6,565 bases of DNA from an uncultured Gammaproteobacteria bacterium (GTDB lineage: Bacteria; Pseudomonadota; Gammaproteobacteria; PS1; Pseudothioglobaceae). Each line of letters opens with the position of its first letter. Within the stretch, counting starts at the first letter, position 1. The stretch lies in the NCBI GenBank assembly GCA_929200175.1, contig CAKMYR010000043.1, forward strand, positions 2,645-9,209, written 5' to 3'. The notes beneath the pieces were generated by a model, which made no database searches, had not been told where the DNA came from, and was given only the letters and a program-made list of their open reading frames with translations. Position numbers and translations under genes: made by a program. Shown here piece by piece: positions 1 through 6,077 of this stretch.

Positions 1-1108
1 ATTGATTATTTTCATCTATATTTAATTGATATTGGCTAAATATATCTTGGCTAGATAATGTTTTATCTTTACTTACTATATTATCTTTTAGATTTGTATA
101 ACCTAACACTAATAAAGAATTTTCATTAATATTAATATCATTTAAAAGAGTTATTTCTCTAGTCTTAACCTTAGTAAAAATATCATTTTCTAAAGCTATT
201 TTTTCTCCATTAGTTAATGTTTCTGTTGTTTGTAAATTATCAGAATAATTAAAGCTTTGTTTTAAATTTTTAGAATGTTGATAATCGATTTGAAAAGATT
301 TTTGGGAGAAATTTTGAATAATTTTTTTATTAGAATAATAATCTCCAAACCCTTTTATATCATCATAATCTTCTTCATTATTATTATCTATATATTTAAA
401 ACTTAAATCTAAATCATCATTAATTTTGTATTTTAAATTAAAACTTTTTGCTGTATTTCTAAAGCCGTCTAAATCTTTATCAATATCATCATCTATCCGA
501 GCATTAATCCCATCAGATAAATTTTTATTAAAATTAAAGTTAAAAGCAAAATTATCCTTTGATTTACTATATGAAATATCATAGTTCTTAGAATTATTTG
601 AGCCTAATGATGTTGATACTACAAATCCATCATCTCCTTTTTTAGCTGTTTTTGTAAATACTTGTACAACGCCACCAATTGCTCCAGAACCATATAAAGA
701 AGAATAAGGTCCTTTTATTATTTCAATTCTATCAATTTGAGATAATGATATTGAATTTAAATTAGGAGTTCCTTCAGGAGTTGAATTATTCATTACTCTT
801 ACTCCGTCTACCAATAATATAGTTTGATGGGACTGACTTCCTCGTAAAAATAAAGATGGAACATTACCACTTGTATGAAATAAATTAACAGAAGGTATAG
901 ATTTTAATAATTGTAAAAAAGTGCTAGCTCCAGTTGCTTGAATTTGCTCAGAATCTAATTTAATATTAGACGAAATTGAATCAATAACTGGATTTAAAGT
1001 ACGATATTCCGTGTTTAAATAAATAGGGATAGGGCCTAATGCTGCATTTATATTTTTACTAAATATTAGGATTGATAAAAAAGTTATAACTAAATTTTTT
1101 TGTAACAC
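1..1108 (-). CDS. BtuB-like TonB-dependent outer-membrane receptor, N-terminal part
   Basis: The reverse complement reads open for 369 codons from a GTG at 1108-1106 to the left edge, so the C-terminal barrel is cut off; an in-frame TAA lies 6 bp upstream of the GTG, leaving little room for another start. Residues 1-22 look like a signal peptide (hydrophobic core VITFLSILIF, cleavage after INA). Residues about 40-155 are the plug: LLKSIPSVNL (67-76), LFLRGSQS (86-93), LLVDGVRV (98-105), IDRIEIIKGPYSSLYGSGAIGGVV (starting at 125). The barrel follows. Asp-rich loops at 206-215 (DDDIDKDLDG) and 248-258 (YDDIKGFGDYY) sit where E. coli BtuB has its calcium-binding loops, which favours a cobalamin-receptor-like protein. 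Such receptors import large scarce ligands across the outer membrane using TonB-ExbBD. The ligand cannot be fixed from half a gene; a siderophore or other corrinoid is possible. No clear TonB box and no good Shine-Dalgarno sequence are visible. Confidence 0.9.
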   Translation of the reverse strand, partial: MLQKNLVITFLSILIFSKNINAALGPIPIYLNTEYRTLNPVIDSISSNIKLDSEQIQATGASTFLQLLKSIPSVNLFHTSGNVPSLFLRGSQSHQTILLVDGVRVMNNSTPEGTPNLNSISLSQIDRIEIIKGPYSSLYGSGAIGGVVQVFTKTAKKGDDGFVVSTSLGSNNSKNYDISYSKSKDNFAFNFNFNKNLSDGINARIDDDIDKDLDGFRNTAKSFNLKYKINDDLDLSFKYIDNNNEEDYDDIKGFGDYYSNKKIIQNFSQKSFQIDYQHSKNLKQSFNYSDNLQTTETLTNGEKIALENDIFTKVKTREITLLNDININENSLLVLGYTNLKDNIVSKDKTLSSQDIFSQYQLNIDENNQ

Positions 1109-1240
1109 TTCAATTTAAATTATTAAATTTAAAAAAATGCATATTATATAGACCAATAAAAAAATAAATAAAATATTAACCATAATAATCTATTTTTTAA
1201 TTTGTGATAAAATTTAAAGCCTTTTTAAGAATTAAAAACA
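1109..1240. promoter_or_regulatory. Divergent intergenic region between receptor gene and serC
   Basis: This 132-bp, almost pure A/T spacer must hold the start signals for both the leftward receptor gene and the rightward serC operon. On the plus strand no well-matched sigma-70 pair stands out; GATAAA at 1206-1211 preceded by TG (1204) resembles an extended -10, but it has no recognisable -35. It is too short for a typical cobalamin riboswitch plus promoter, and no B12-box-like sequence is visible. No operator with good dyad symmetry was recognised other than an A/T-only 7-bp inverted repeat at 1112-1129. Confidence 0.5.
1143..1148 (-). promoter_or_regulatory. Putative -10 box for the receptor gene
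   Basis: The reverse complement of 1143-1148 is a perfect TATAAT, 34 bp upstream of the receptor GTG, which would give a 5' leader of roughly 25-30 nt. The matching -35 position at 17-18 bp spacing holds only a weak T-rich hexamer. In DNA this AT-rich a TATAAT can occur by chance, so this is a plausible rather than established promoter. Confidence 0.3.
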
Positions 1241-2320
1241 ATGAAGTCAATTTACAATTTTAGCGCTGGGCCTTCGATGCTACCAACATGCGTTCTAAAG
1301 CAAATGCAACAAGAATTATTAGTATATGGTAATGCAAAGGCATCAGTTATGGAGATTTCACATAGAGGTCCTGACTTTATGCAACTTGCACATAAACTAG
1401 AACAAGATCTAAGGGATTTAATGTCAATCCCTAAAAACTATAAAGTATTATTTTTGCAAGGAGGTGCATCATCTCAATTTTCAATGGTTCCAATTAATTT
1501 ATTACAAGGTAAAACCAAAGCTAATTATGCAAATACCGGTCATTGGTCTAAAAAAGCAATAACCGAAGCGCAACGTTATTGTAAAGTTAATATTTGTACT
1601 GACAGCACTGATAATAATTATACTGATATAGCTGATTTTTCTGCTTGGAATATTGATAATAATGCAGCTTATCTACACTATACTCCTAATGAAACTATAG
1701 CTGGTTTAGAATTTGATTATATTCCAAAAGTAGATATGCCTTTAGTAATAGATATGTCTTCATCTATCTTATCTCATCAAATTGATGTATCAAAGTTTGG
1801 GATTATTTATGCTGGAGCGCAAAAAAATATTGGGATATCTGGAGTTACTATTGTAATAATTAGAGATGATTTAATTGGCAAAGCTATGAAAAATCAACCA
1901 ATATTATTTGATTATGCTACTCAGGCAAAAAATGATTCAATGTACAATACTCCAACAACTTTTGCTTGGTATGTAGCTTCTATTGTCCTTGAATGGCTAA
2001 AAAAACAAGGCGGCTTAAAAACCATAGAAAAAATAAATAAAAATAAAGCTAAAAAATTATACGATACTATCGATAATTCTAATTATTATACAAACCTAGT
2101 AGCTAAAAGATATCGCTCAAGGATGAATGTACCATTTTTATTAGCAGATGAAAAATTAAATAGCTTATTTTTAAAGCAAGCTAGTGATAATAATTTAATT
2201 GCCCTAAAAGGTCATAGATCAGTAGGGGGAATGCGTGCTAGTATTTATAATGCTATGCCAGAAGAGGGGATTGATTCACTAATACAATTTATGCATAAAT
2301 TTGAAAAGGAAAATGGTTAA
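1241..2320 (+). CDS. serC: Phosphoserine aminotransferase
   Basis: SerC transfers the amino group of glutamate to 3-phosphohydroxypyruvate, giving O-phosphoserine, the second step of serine synthesis; in many gammaproteobacteria the same enzyme (PdxF) also acts in the pyridoxal phosphate pathway. The 359-residue length is the family norm. It starts with YNFSAGPSMLP (5-15), followed by HRGPDF (41-46), the PLP phosphate-binding GGASSQF (74-80), the His-Trp pair at 101-102, NETIAG (150-155), Asp171, which should contact the pyridine nitrogen, and YAGAQKNIG (190-198) with Lys195 as the Schiff-base lysine. NTP (236-238), SRMNVPF (293-299) and LKGHRSVGGMRASIYNAMP (starting at 322) complete the active site. 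All key residues are intact. The start is supported by the family N-terminus, although the upstream sequence offers only AAGA-like ribosome binding. It is the first gene of the run, with serA 2 bp downstream. Confidence 0.97.
   Translation: MKSIYNFSAGPSMLPTCVLKQMQQELLVYGNAKASVMEISHRGPDFMQLAHKLEQDLRDLMSIPKNYKVLFLQGGASSQFSMVPINLLQGKTKANYANTGHWSKKAITEAQRYCKVNICTDSTDNNYTDIADFSAWNIDNNAAYLHYTPNETIAGLEFDYIPKVDMPLVIDMSSSILSHQIDVSKFGIIYAGAQKNIGISGVTIVIIRDDLIGKAMKNQPILFDYATQAKNDSMYNTPTTFAWYVASIVLEWLKKQGGLKTIEKINKNKAKKLYDTIDNSNYYTNLVAKRYRSRMNVPFLLADEKLNSLFLKQASDNNLIALKGHRSVGGMRASIYNAMPEEGIDSLIQFMHKFEKENG
2304..2313 (+). promoter_or_regulatory. Shine-Dalgarno-like site for serA
   Basis: An AAAAGGAAAA stretch inside the last codons of serC contains AAGGA at 2306-2310, leaving 12 nt to the serA ATG at 2323. 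The spacing is slightly long. It is the only recognisable purine-rich ribosome binding site among the five plus-strand genes and suggests that serA is translated in close connection with serC. Confidence 0.5.
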
Positions 2321-2322
2321 TA

Positions 2323-3480
2323 ATGTTTAAAATTAAAATATTAAATAATATCTCAGCAACTGGATTAAAAGAATTACCTAAAAATAATTACGATGTTTCT
2401 GCTGATATAAACGATCCTGACGCGATTTTGGTGCGTAGCGCTAAAATGCATGATATGAAAATCAATGATAATTTAAAAGCTGTTGGTAGGGCTGGTGCTG
2501 GAGTTAATAATATCCCAATAGATAAAATGAATGAAAAGGGGGTTGTTGTTTTTAATTCTCCCGGAGCAAATGCTAATGCAGTTAAAGAATTAGTTATTAG
2601 CTCAATTTTATTATCTAGTCGTAATATTTGCCAAGCTTGGAATCATGTGAATAATTTACCTCTTGATAATTTAAAAAATGAAGTTGAATTATCTAAAAAG
2701 AATTATATTGGATCAGAGCTACCGGGAAAAACATTAGGAATAATAGGATTAGGTGCAATAGGAGTACAAATTGCAAATTCTGCACATAATCTAGGAATGA
2801 ATGTTATTGGGTTTGATCCAGGGATTACTATTAATAATGCTTGGCAATTAAATGCAGGAGTTAAAAAATCATCTAACTTAAATCAATTGCTTAAAAAAAG
2901 TGATTTTGTCTCTTTTCATGTTCCGTTAGTTGAGGCTACTAAAAATTTATTAAATAAAGAAAATATTTGTTTATTGCCAAAAGGGGCAACTGTTTTAAAT
3001 TTTGCTCGCTACGGAATTATAGATGAAGAGGCATTAATTAAAGCTTTAGACAATAAAGACATTAAATACTATATAACAGATTTTCCAGTTGATAAAATAA
3101 AAAACCATAATAGGGTAATTGCATTACCTCATTTAGGAGCATCAACAATTGAAGCTGAAAATAACTGTGCTGTTATGGTTGCAAGACAAATTAAAGATTA
3201 CTTAGAGAATGGCAATATTGTTAATTCTGTAAATTTTCCAGAAGTTATTATGCCAAGAAATGGCAAACAACGGATAATAATTGCTCATAAAAATATTCCA
3301 AATATGGTGGGTCAAATTTCTACTGCTATTGCAAATGCAAAAATTAATATCAATGACTTATTAAATAAATCTAAAAATGAAATTGCATATAGCTTAATTG
3401 ATTTAGAAAGTAAAATCCCAAATGAAGTTATTAATAATTTAAGGAAAATTAAAGGTGTTCTTAATCTTACAATTGTTTGA
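2323..3480 (+). CDS. serA: D-3-phosphoglycerate dehydrogenase, short ACT form
   Basis: SerA oxidises 3-phosphoglycerate to 3-phosphohydroxypyruvate with NAD, the committed step of serine synthesis and the substrate supply for SerC next door. At 385 residues it is the short form: catalytic/NAD domains followed by one ACT domain. Visible motifs are GRAGAGVNNIP (55-65), the Rossmann glycines GIIGLGAIG (139-147) with Asp165 at the end of strand 2, NFARYGIIDEEAL (226-238) with catalytic Arg229, and LPHLGAST (268-275) with catalytic His270. The acid expected between them (Glu in FPTEP of the E. coli enzyme) appears as Asp257 in DFPVDK, a conservative but noteworthy change. The ACT domain (about 317-385) keeps His322, Asn324 and Asn342 at the positions that bind serine in E. 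coli SerA, so feedback inhibition by serine is plausible. The start lies 2 bp after serC, with pheA 9 bp downstream. Confidence 0.95.
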   Translation: MFKIKILNNISATGLKELPKNNYDVSADINDPDAILVRSAKMHDMKINDNLKAVGRAGAGVNNIPIDKMNEKGVVVFNSPGANANAVKELVISSILLSSRNICQAWNHVNNLPLDNLKNEVELSKKNYIGSELPGKTLGIIGLGAIGVQIANSAHNLGMNVIGFDPGITINNAWQLNAGVKKSSNLNQLLKKSDFVSFHVPLVEATKNLLNKENICLLPKGATVLNFARYGIIDEEALIKALDNKDIKYYITDFPVDKIKNHNRVIALPHLGASTIEAENNCAVMVARQIKDYLENGNIVNSVNFPEVIMPRNGKQRIIIAHKNIPNMVGQISTAIANAKININDLLNKSKNEIAYSLIDLESKIPNEVINNLRKIKGVLNLTIV

Positions 3481-3489
3481 TTTTTAAAA

Positions 3490-4569
3490 ATGGCTAAAAA
3501 AACAATTACAAAAATAAGAGCTGAAATTGATTCAATAGACAAGCAAATACAGCTTTTAATAAATAATAGAGCCAATCTTGCCTTAGATATAGCGCAATTA
3601 AAAAAAACTACAGAAAATAAAGATAGTTTTTATAGGCCAGAAAGAGAAGCCCAAGTTCTTAAAGCCATCATCGATAGAAATGATGGAAAGATTAAGGATA
3701 AAGACATCGCACATATTTTTCGTGAAATAATGTCAGCTTGCCTTGCATTAGAACAATCGATTAAAGTAGCTTATCTAGGTCCTGCTGGTACATTTACCCA
3801 AGAAGCTGCCTTAAAACACTTTGGAAATACCGTATCTACTATTCATTGCAACAATATTGATGAAATATTTTCTGTAGTTGAAAATGATAATGCCAACTAC
3901 GGCGTAGCCCCTATAGAAAATTCATCTAATGGTGTTGTTGGCATCACAATTGATATGCTTCATTCTCATAAATTAAAGATTTGCGGCGAGGTAGAAATAC
4001 CTATAAGACATCAGCTAATGATAAGAGATAAATCACAGCAAATTAAAACTATATACTCTCACCAACAATCATTTGATCAATGCAGACAATGGATAAATAG
4101 CAACTATCCAAATGCCCAATTAAGATCAGTTGCTTCTAATTCTTTAGCTGCAAACATGGTTAAAAGCAAAGATAATGCTGCCGCTATAGCATCTAAAATA
4201 TCTTCAAATCTATATGATTTAGAAATAATAGCCAAAAATATTGAAGATAAAACCAGCAATACTACGCGTTTTTTAGTCTTAGGAAAAGAAGAAGTAGGTA
4301 TTTCTGGAAAAGATAAAACATCTATCTTAGTGTTAGCTAAACATAAATCTGGTTCATTATTTGATATATTAGAGCCATTTAAAAACAATAATATCAATAT
4401 ATTACAACTAGTAAGACATCCAATTCCTGGAGTTAAATGGGAATATTTGTTTTTAATTGATATTGAAGGCCATCAAAAAGATAAAAAAGTAGAGTTATCT
4501 TTAAAAGATATCGCCAACAAAGCCTTAAAAATAGAAATATTAGGCTCATACCCTCAAACAATTTTATAA
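3490..4569 (+). CDS. pheA: Bifunctional chorismate mutase/prephenate dehydratase (P-protein)
   Basis: PheA converts chorismate to prephenate and then to phenylpyruvate, the phenylalanine-specific branch of aromatic synthesis. The 359 residues hold three domains. An AroQ-type chorismate mutase spans about 1-90, with Arg10, Arg27, Lys38, Arg52 and Glu53 matching the active-site pattern (IRAEIDSID, LINNRANLA, YRPEREAQVL). Prephenate dehydratase spans about 91-270: VAYLGPAGTFTQEAA (93-107), GVAPIENSSNGVV (138-150), RHQLMI (173-178) and the catalytic TRF (259-261). An ACT domain spans about 277-355. Its phenylalanine-binding motifs are weak: GSLF (287-290) replaces GALV, and VRHP (308-311) replaces ESRP, so feedback control may be altered. 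The start at 3490 fits the family N-terminus but has no Shine-Dalgarno sequence in the 9-bp gap after serA. Linkage to serC is common in gammaproteobacteria. Length and catalytic residues indicate an intact enzyme. Confidence 0.96.
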   Translation: MAKKTITKIRAEIDSIDKQIQLLINNRANLALDIAQLKKTTENKDSFYRPEREAQVLKAIIDRNDGKIKDKDIAHIFREIMSACLALEQSIKVAYLGPAGTFTQEAALKHFGNTVSTIHCNNIDEIFSVVENDNANYGVAPIENSSNGVVGITIDMLHSHKLKICGEVEIPIRHQLMIRDKSQQIKTIYSHQQSFDQCRQWINSNYPNAQLRSVASNSLAANMVKSKDNAAAIASKISSNLYDLEIIAKNIEDKTSNTTRFLVLGKEEVGISGKDKTSILVLAKHKSGSLFDILEPFKNNNINILQLVRHPIPGVKWEYLFLIDIEGHQKDKKVELSLKDIANKALKIEILGSYPQTIL

Positions 4570-4592
4570 CTTTAACCTTTATTATTGACAAA

Positions 4593-5006
4593 ATGTTTTT
4601 TTTAAAAAAACTCAAAAATAAAAATAAAGGCAGTAGCTCAGATAAAAATCCAATCTCAGATTTTAAAGAAGATAATGCAGAGCAAATAAAATTTAACTTC
4701 AAAGAAAGTGCTGATGAAAAAAGGCTTAATAGCACATTGGGGACTAAGCAGGGACTAAGCTATAACATTAATAGCCTTGATGAAAACCATATAAAAATTT
4801 TAAAAAATTGCAATCAAGAAAACACAGCTAATGACTTAATGAAAATTTTAAAAAGGACTAATAAAACAAAATTTAAGCAAGCAATACTAAATCCTTTAAT
4901 TGCTTGTGGATTTTTTGAATTAAGTATTCCGGAAAAAATTACTAGTCCAAACCAAAAATATATACTTACTAATAAGTTTGTCTCTAAAAAGCTCAATAAC
5001 CCATAA
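4593..5006 (+). CDS. Small protein with a Fic/RecG-type C-terminal winged-helix-like domain
   Basis: The gene is not recognised by name. It encodes 137 residues. Residues 1-60 are hydrophilic, Lys/Asn/Ser/Asp-rich and probably disordered. Residues about 62-126 resemble the winged-helix domain found at the C-terminus of many Fic proteins and AlbA/RecG-like ATP-binding regulators. The pattern is a first helix (DENHIKILKNC), a second helix (TANDLMKILKRTN), a third helix with KTKFKQAILNPLIACGFFEL (91-110), then SIPEKITSPNQKYILT (111-126), comparable to the usual 'L.P.L..GLIE.TIPDKP.S..Q.YRLT' ending. No Fic HxFx(D/E)GNGR motif or ATPase is attached. No signal peptide or membrane segment is seen. 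It lies 23 bp after pheA and 6 bp before hemH, so co-transcription is likely, but it has no visible ribosome binding site. An 11-bp tandem repeat at 4740-4760 sits at the boundary of the two halves. It may be a stand-alone DNA-binding or adaptor protein, or the remnant of a larger gene. Confidence 0.65.
   Translation: MFFLKKLKNKNKGSSSDKNPISDFKEDNAEQIKFNFKESADEKRLNSTLGTKQGLSYNINSLDENHIKILKNCNQENTANDLMKILKRTNKTKFKQAILNPLIACGFFELSIPEKITSPNQKYILTNKFVSKKLNNP
4740..4760 (+). repeat. Short tandem direct repeat, period 11 bp
   Basis: GGGACTAAGC occurs at 4740-4749 and again at 4751-4760, separated by one A. The period of 11 is not a multiple of three, so gain or loss of one unit changes the reading frame of the surrounding small ORF at codons 50-56. 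Such a short repeat is a natural site for replication slippage. Confidence 0.85.
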
Positions 5007-5012
5007 AACTTT

Positions 5013-5981
5013 ATGAAGAAGGGAATTCTATTAACTAATCTAGGAACGCCTGAAAAACCCACAAAAATGGCGCTTAAAAAATATTTAAAAGAATTTTTAT
5101 CAGATGATAGGGTAATTCAGCCTTTTAATAAAATACTCTGGAGTCTAGTTCTTAATTTTATAATTTTAAATACTAGGCCTAAAAAATCTGCAATCAAATA
5201 CTTAAAAATTTGGAATAAATTTGGAGATGGATCACCTTTGTTAGATATAACCAACTTACAGCTTAATGCAGTTAAAAAAACATTATCAGCTAAATATGAT
5301 AACTTAGAATTTGTAGTTGGGATGAACTACGGTAAGCCATCAATGCTTTCGGCATTTAATGAATTAAAAAATAAAAATTGCAAAAAATTTATTATATTCC
5401 CTCTTTATCCGCAATACTCAAGAGCTACAGTTTTATCTACATTTGATAATTTAAATAGTTTTTTAAATAATAATAAAAAAGATACAGTTTTTATTAGTAG
5501 TTACCATAAAGATAAAAAATACATAGAATCTCTCTCTAATTCTGTTATTGAGCATCAAAAAAAACACAGCAAGCCTGATAAATTAATAATGTCATTTCAT
5601 GGAATACCTCAACGCTTTGTTAATAAAGGAGATATTTACTATCAGCAATGTATTAATACTTCTAAGCTGCTTGCTGAAAAATTAAACTTAAAAAATGATG
5701 AATACCAAGTTAGTTTTCATTCTAAATTTGGTCCAGAAAAATGGATTAAACCTGATACTGACGACATTTTACAGTCCTTAGCAAAAGAAAATATAAGCCA
5801 TGTACAAGTAATTTGCCCTGGTTTTTCAGCAGATTGTTTAGAAACATTATTAGATATAGAAATAGAAAGCAAAGATATTTTTATAAATGCCGGAGGCAAA
5901 AAATTTAGCTACATTAGATCACTAAATGACCGCAAAGGTCATATTGAAATGATGTGCAACATTATTGAAAAATATCTATAA
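5013..5981 (+). CDS. hemH: Ferrochelatase (protoheme ferro-lyase)
   Basis: HemH inserts ferrous iron into protoporphyrin IX, the last step of protoheme synthesis, at the cytoplasmic face of the inner membrane. The 322 residues match the bacterial family length. Motifs in order: KGILLTNLGTPEKPT (3-17), YLKEFLSDDRVI (24-35), GDGSPLLDIT (71-80), GMNYGKPS (103-110), FPLYPQYSRATVLSTFD (129-145), MSFHGIPQRFVNKGD (193-207) with the metal-site His196, SKFGPEKWIKPDTDD (237-251) and CPGFSADCLETLLDI (268-282) with catalytic Glu277. A His at 236 stands where the family usually has Gln (SFQSRFG); this is minor. The C-terminus has no Cys cluster suggesting a [2Fe-2S] centre. The start 6 bp after the upstream ORF is fixed by the conserved N-terminus, yet no Shine-Dalgarno sequence is visible. 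It is the last clear gene of the operon. Confidence 0.96.
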   Translation: MKKGILLTNLGTPEKPTKMALKKYLKEFLSDDRVIQPFNKILWSLVLNFIILNTRPKKSAIKYLKIWNKFGDGSPLLDITNLQLNAVKKTLSAKYDNLEFVVGMNYGKPSMLSAFNELKNKNCKKFIIFPLYPQYSRATVLSTFDNLNSFLNNNKKDTVFISSYHKDKKYIESLSNSVIEHQKKHSKPDKLIMSFHGIPQRFVNKGDIYYQQCINTSKLLAEKLNLKNDEYQVSFHSKFGPEKWIKPDTDDILQSLAKENISHVQVICPGFSADCLETLLDIEIESKDIFINAGGKKFSYIRSLNDRKGHIEMMCNIIEKYL

Positions 5982-6060
5982 AACTAACTTCGCATAATTT
6001 ATATTATGTTAAATAACTATTTTTTTAAAAAACTTTCTGAAATTGATAAAGTTAGTTTTT
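5980..6060. terminator. Possible bidirectional terminator: 11-bp inverted repeat with long loop
   Basis: AAAACTAACTT (5980-5990) is the exact reverse complement of AAGTTAGTTTT (6049-6059), and a T follows at 6060, so either strand would end the stem in a U-rich run. The stem overlaps the hemH stop codon on one side and the stop codon of the convergent TPR gene on the other, the right place for a shared terminator. Against it, the stem has only two G-C pairs and the 58-nt loop is long, although a smaller hairpin (CATAAT 5993-5998 / ATTATG 6003-6008) lies inside. It could instead be an unrelated inverted repeat. Confidence 0.35.
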
Positions 6061-6077
6061 ATTCTCTATTCTCATAA
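6006..6077 (+). other. 23-codon ORF downstream of hemH, possible gene-start remnant
   Basis: ATG at 6006 opens a 23-residue frame (MLNNYFFKKLSEIDKVSFYS, then LFS) that stops with TAA at 6075-6077. It begins 24 bp after hemH and overlaps the 3' end of the convergent TPR gene by 19 bp. The peptide has a mixed, protein-like composition and could be the start of a former downstream gene cut off where the TPR gene now begins. It could equally be a chance ORF in a terminator region. No ribosome binding site or family was recognised. Confidence 0.2.

Noticed and set aside
1112..1129. AATTTAA/TTAAATT inverted repeat next to the receptor start codon as an operator
   Set aside because: It consists only of A and T in a region of the same composition, so it is expected by chance; it does not resemble a Fur box.
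1109..1240. Cobalamin riboswitch upstream of the BtuB-like gene
   Set aside because: The 132-bp A/T-rich spacer is too short for a full riboswitch with its promoter and shows no B12-box-like or GC-paired core.
3312..3575. 87-codon minus-strand ORF across the serA-pheA junction
   Set aside because: It lies antisense to two well-supported genes, has a low-complexity hydrophobic translation typical of the complement of Lys/Asn-rich coding sequence, and matches no family.
4585..4590. TTGACA as a -35 box for an internal promoter before the small ORF
   Set aside because: No TATAAT-like hexamer occurs at 16-18 bp downstream, and the box sits 2 bp before the ATG, so a transcript from it would begin inside the gene.
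4104..5062. Minus-strand ORFs at 4104-4397, 4433-4735 and 4814-5062
   Set aside because: All are antisense to pheA, the small ORF or hemH; their Leu/Phe/Ser-rich translations are what AT-rich antisense frames give.
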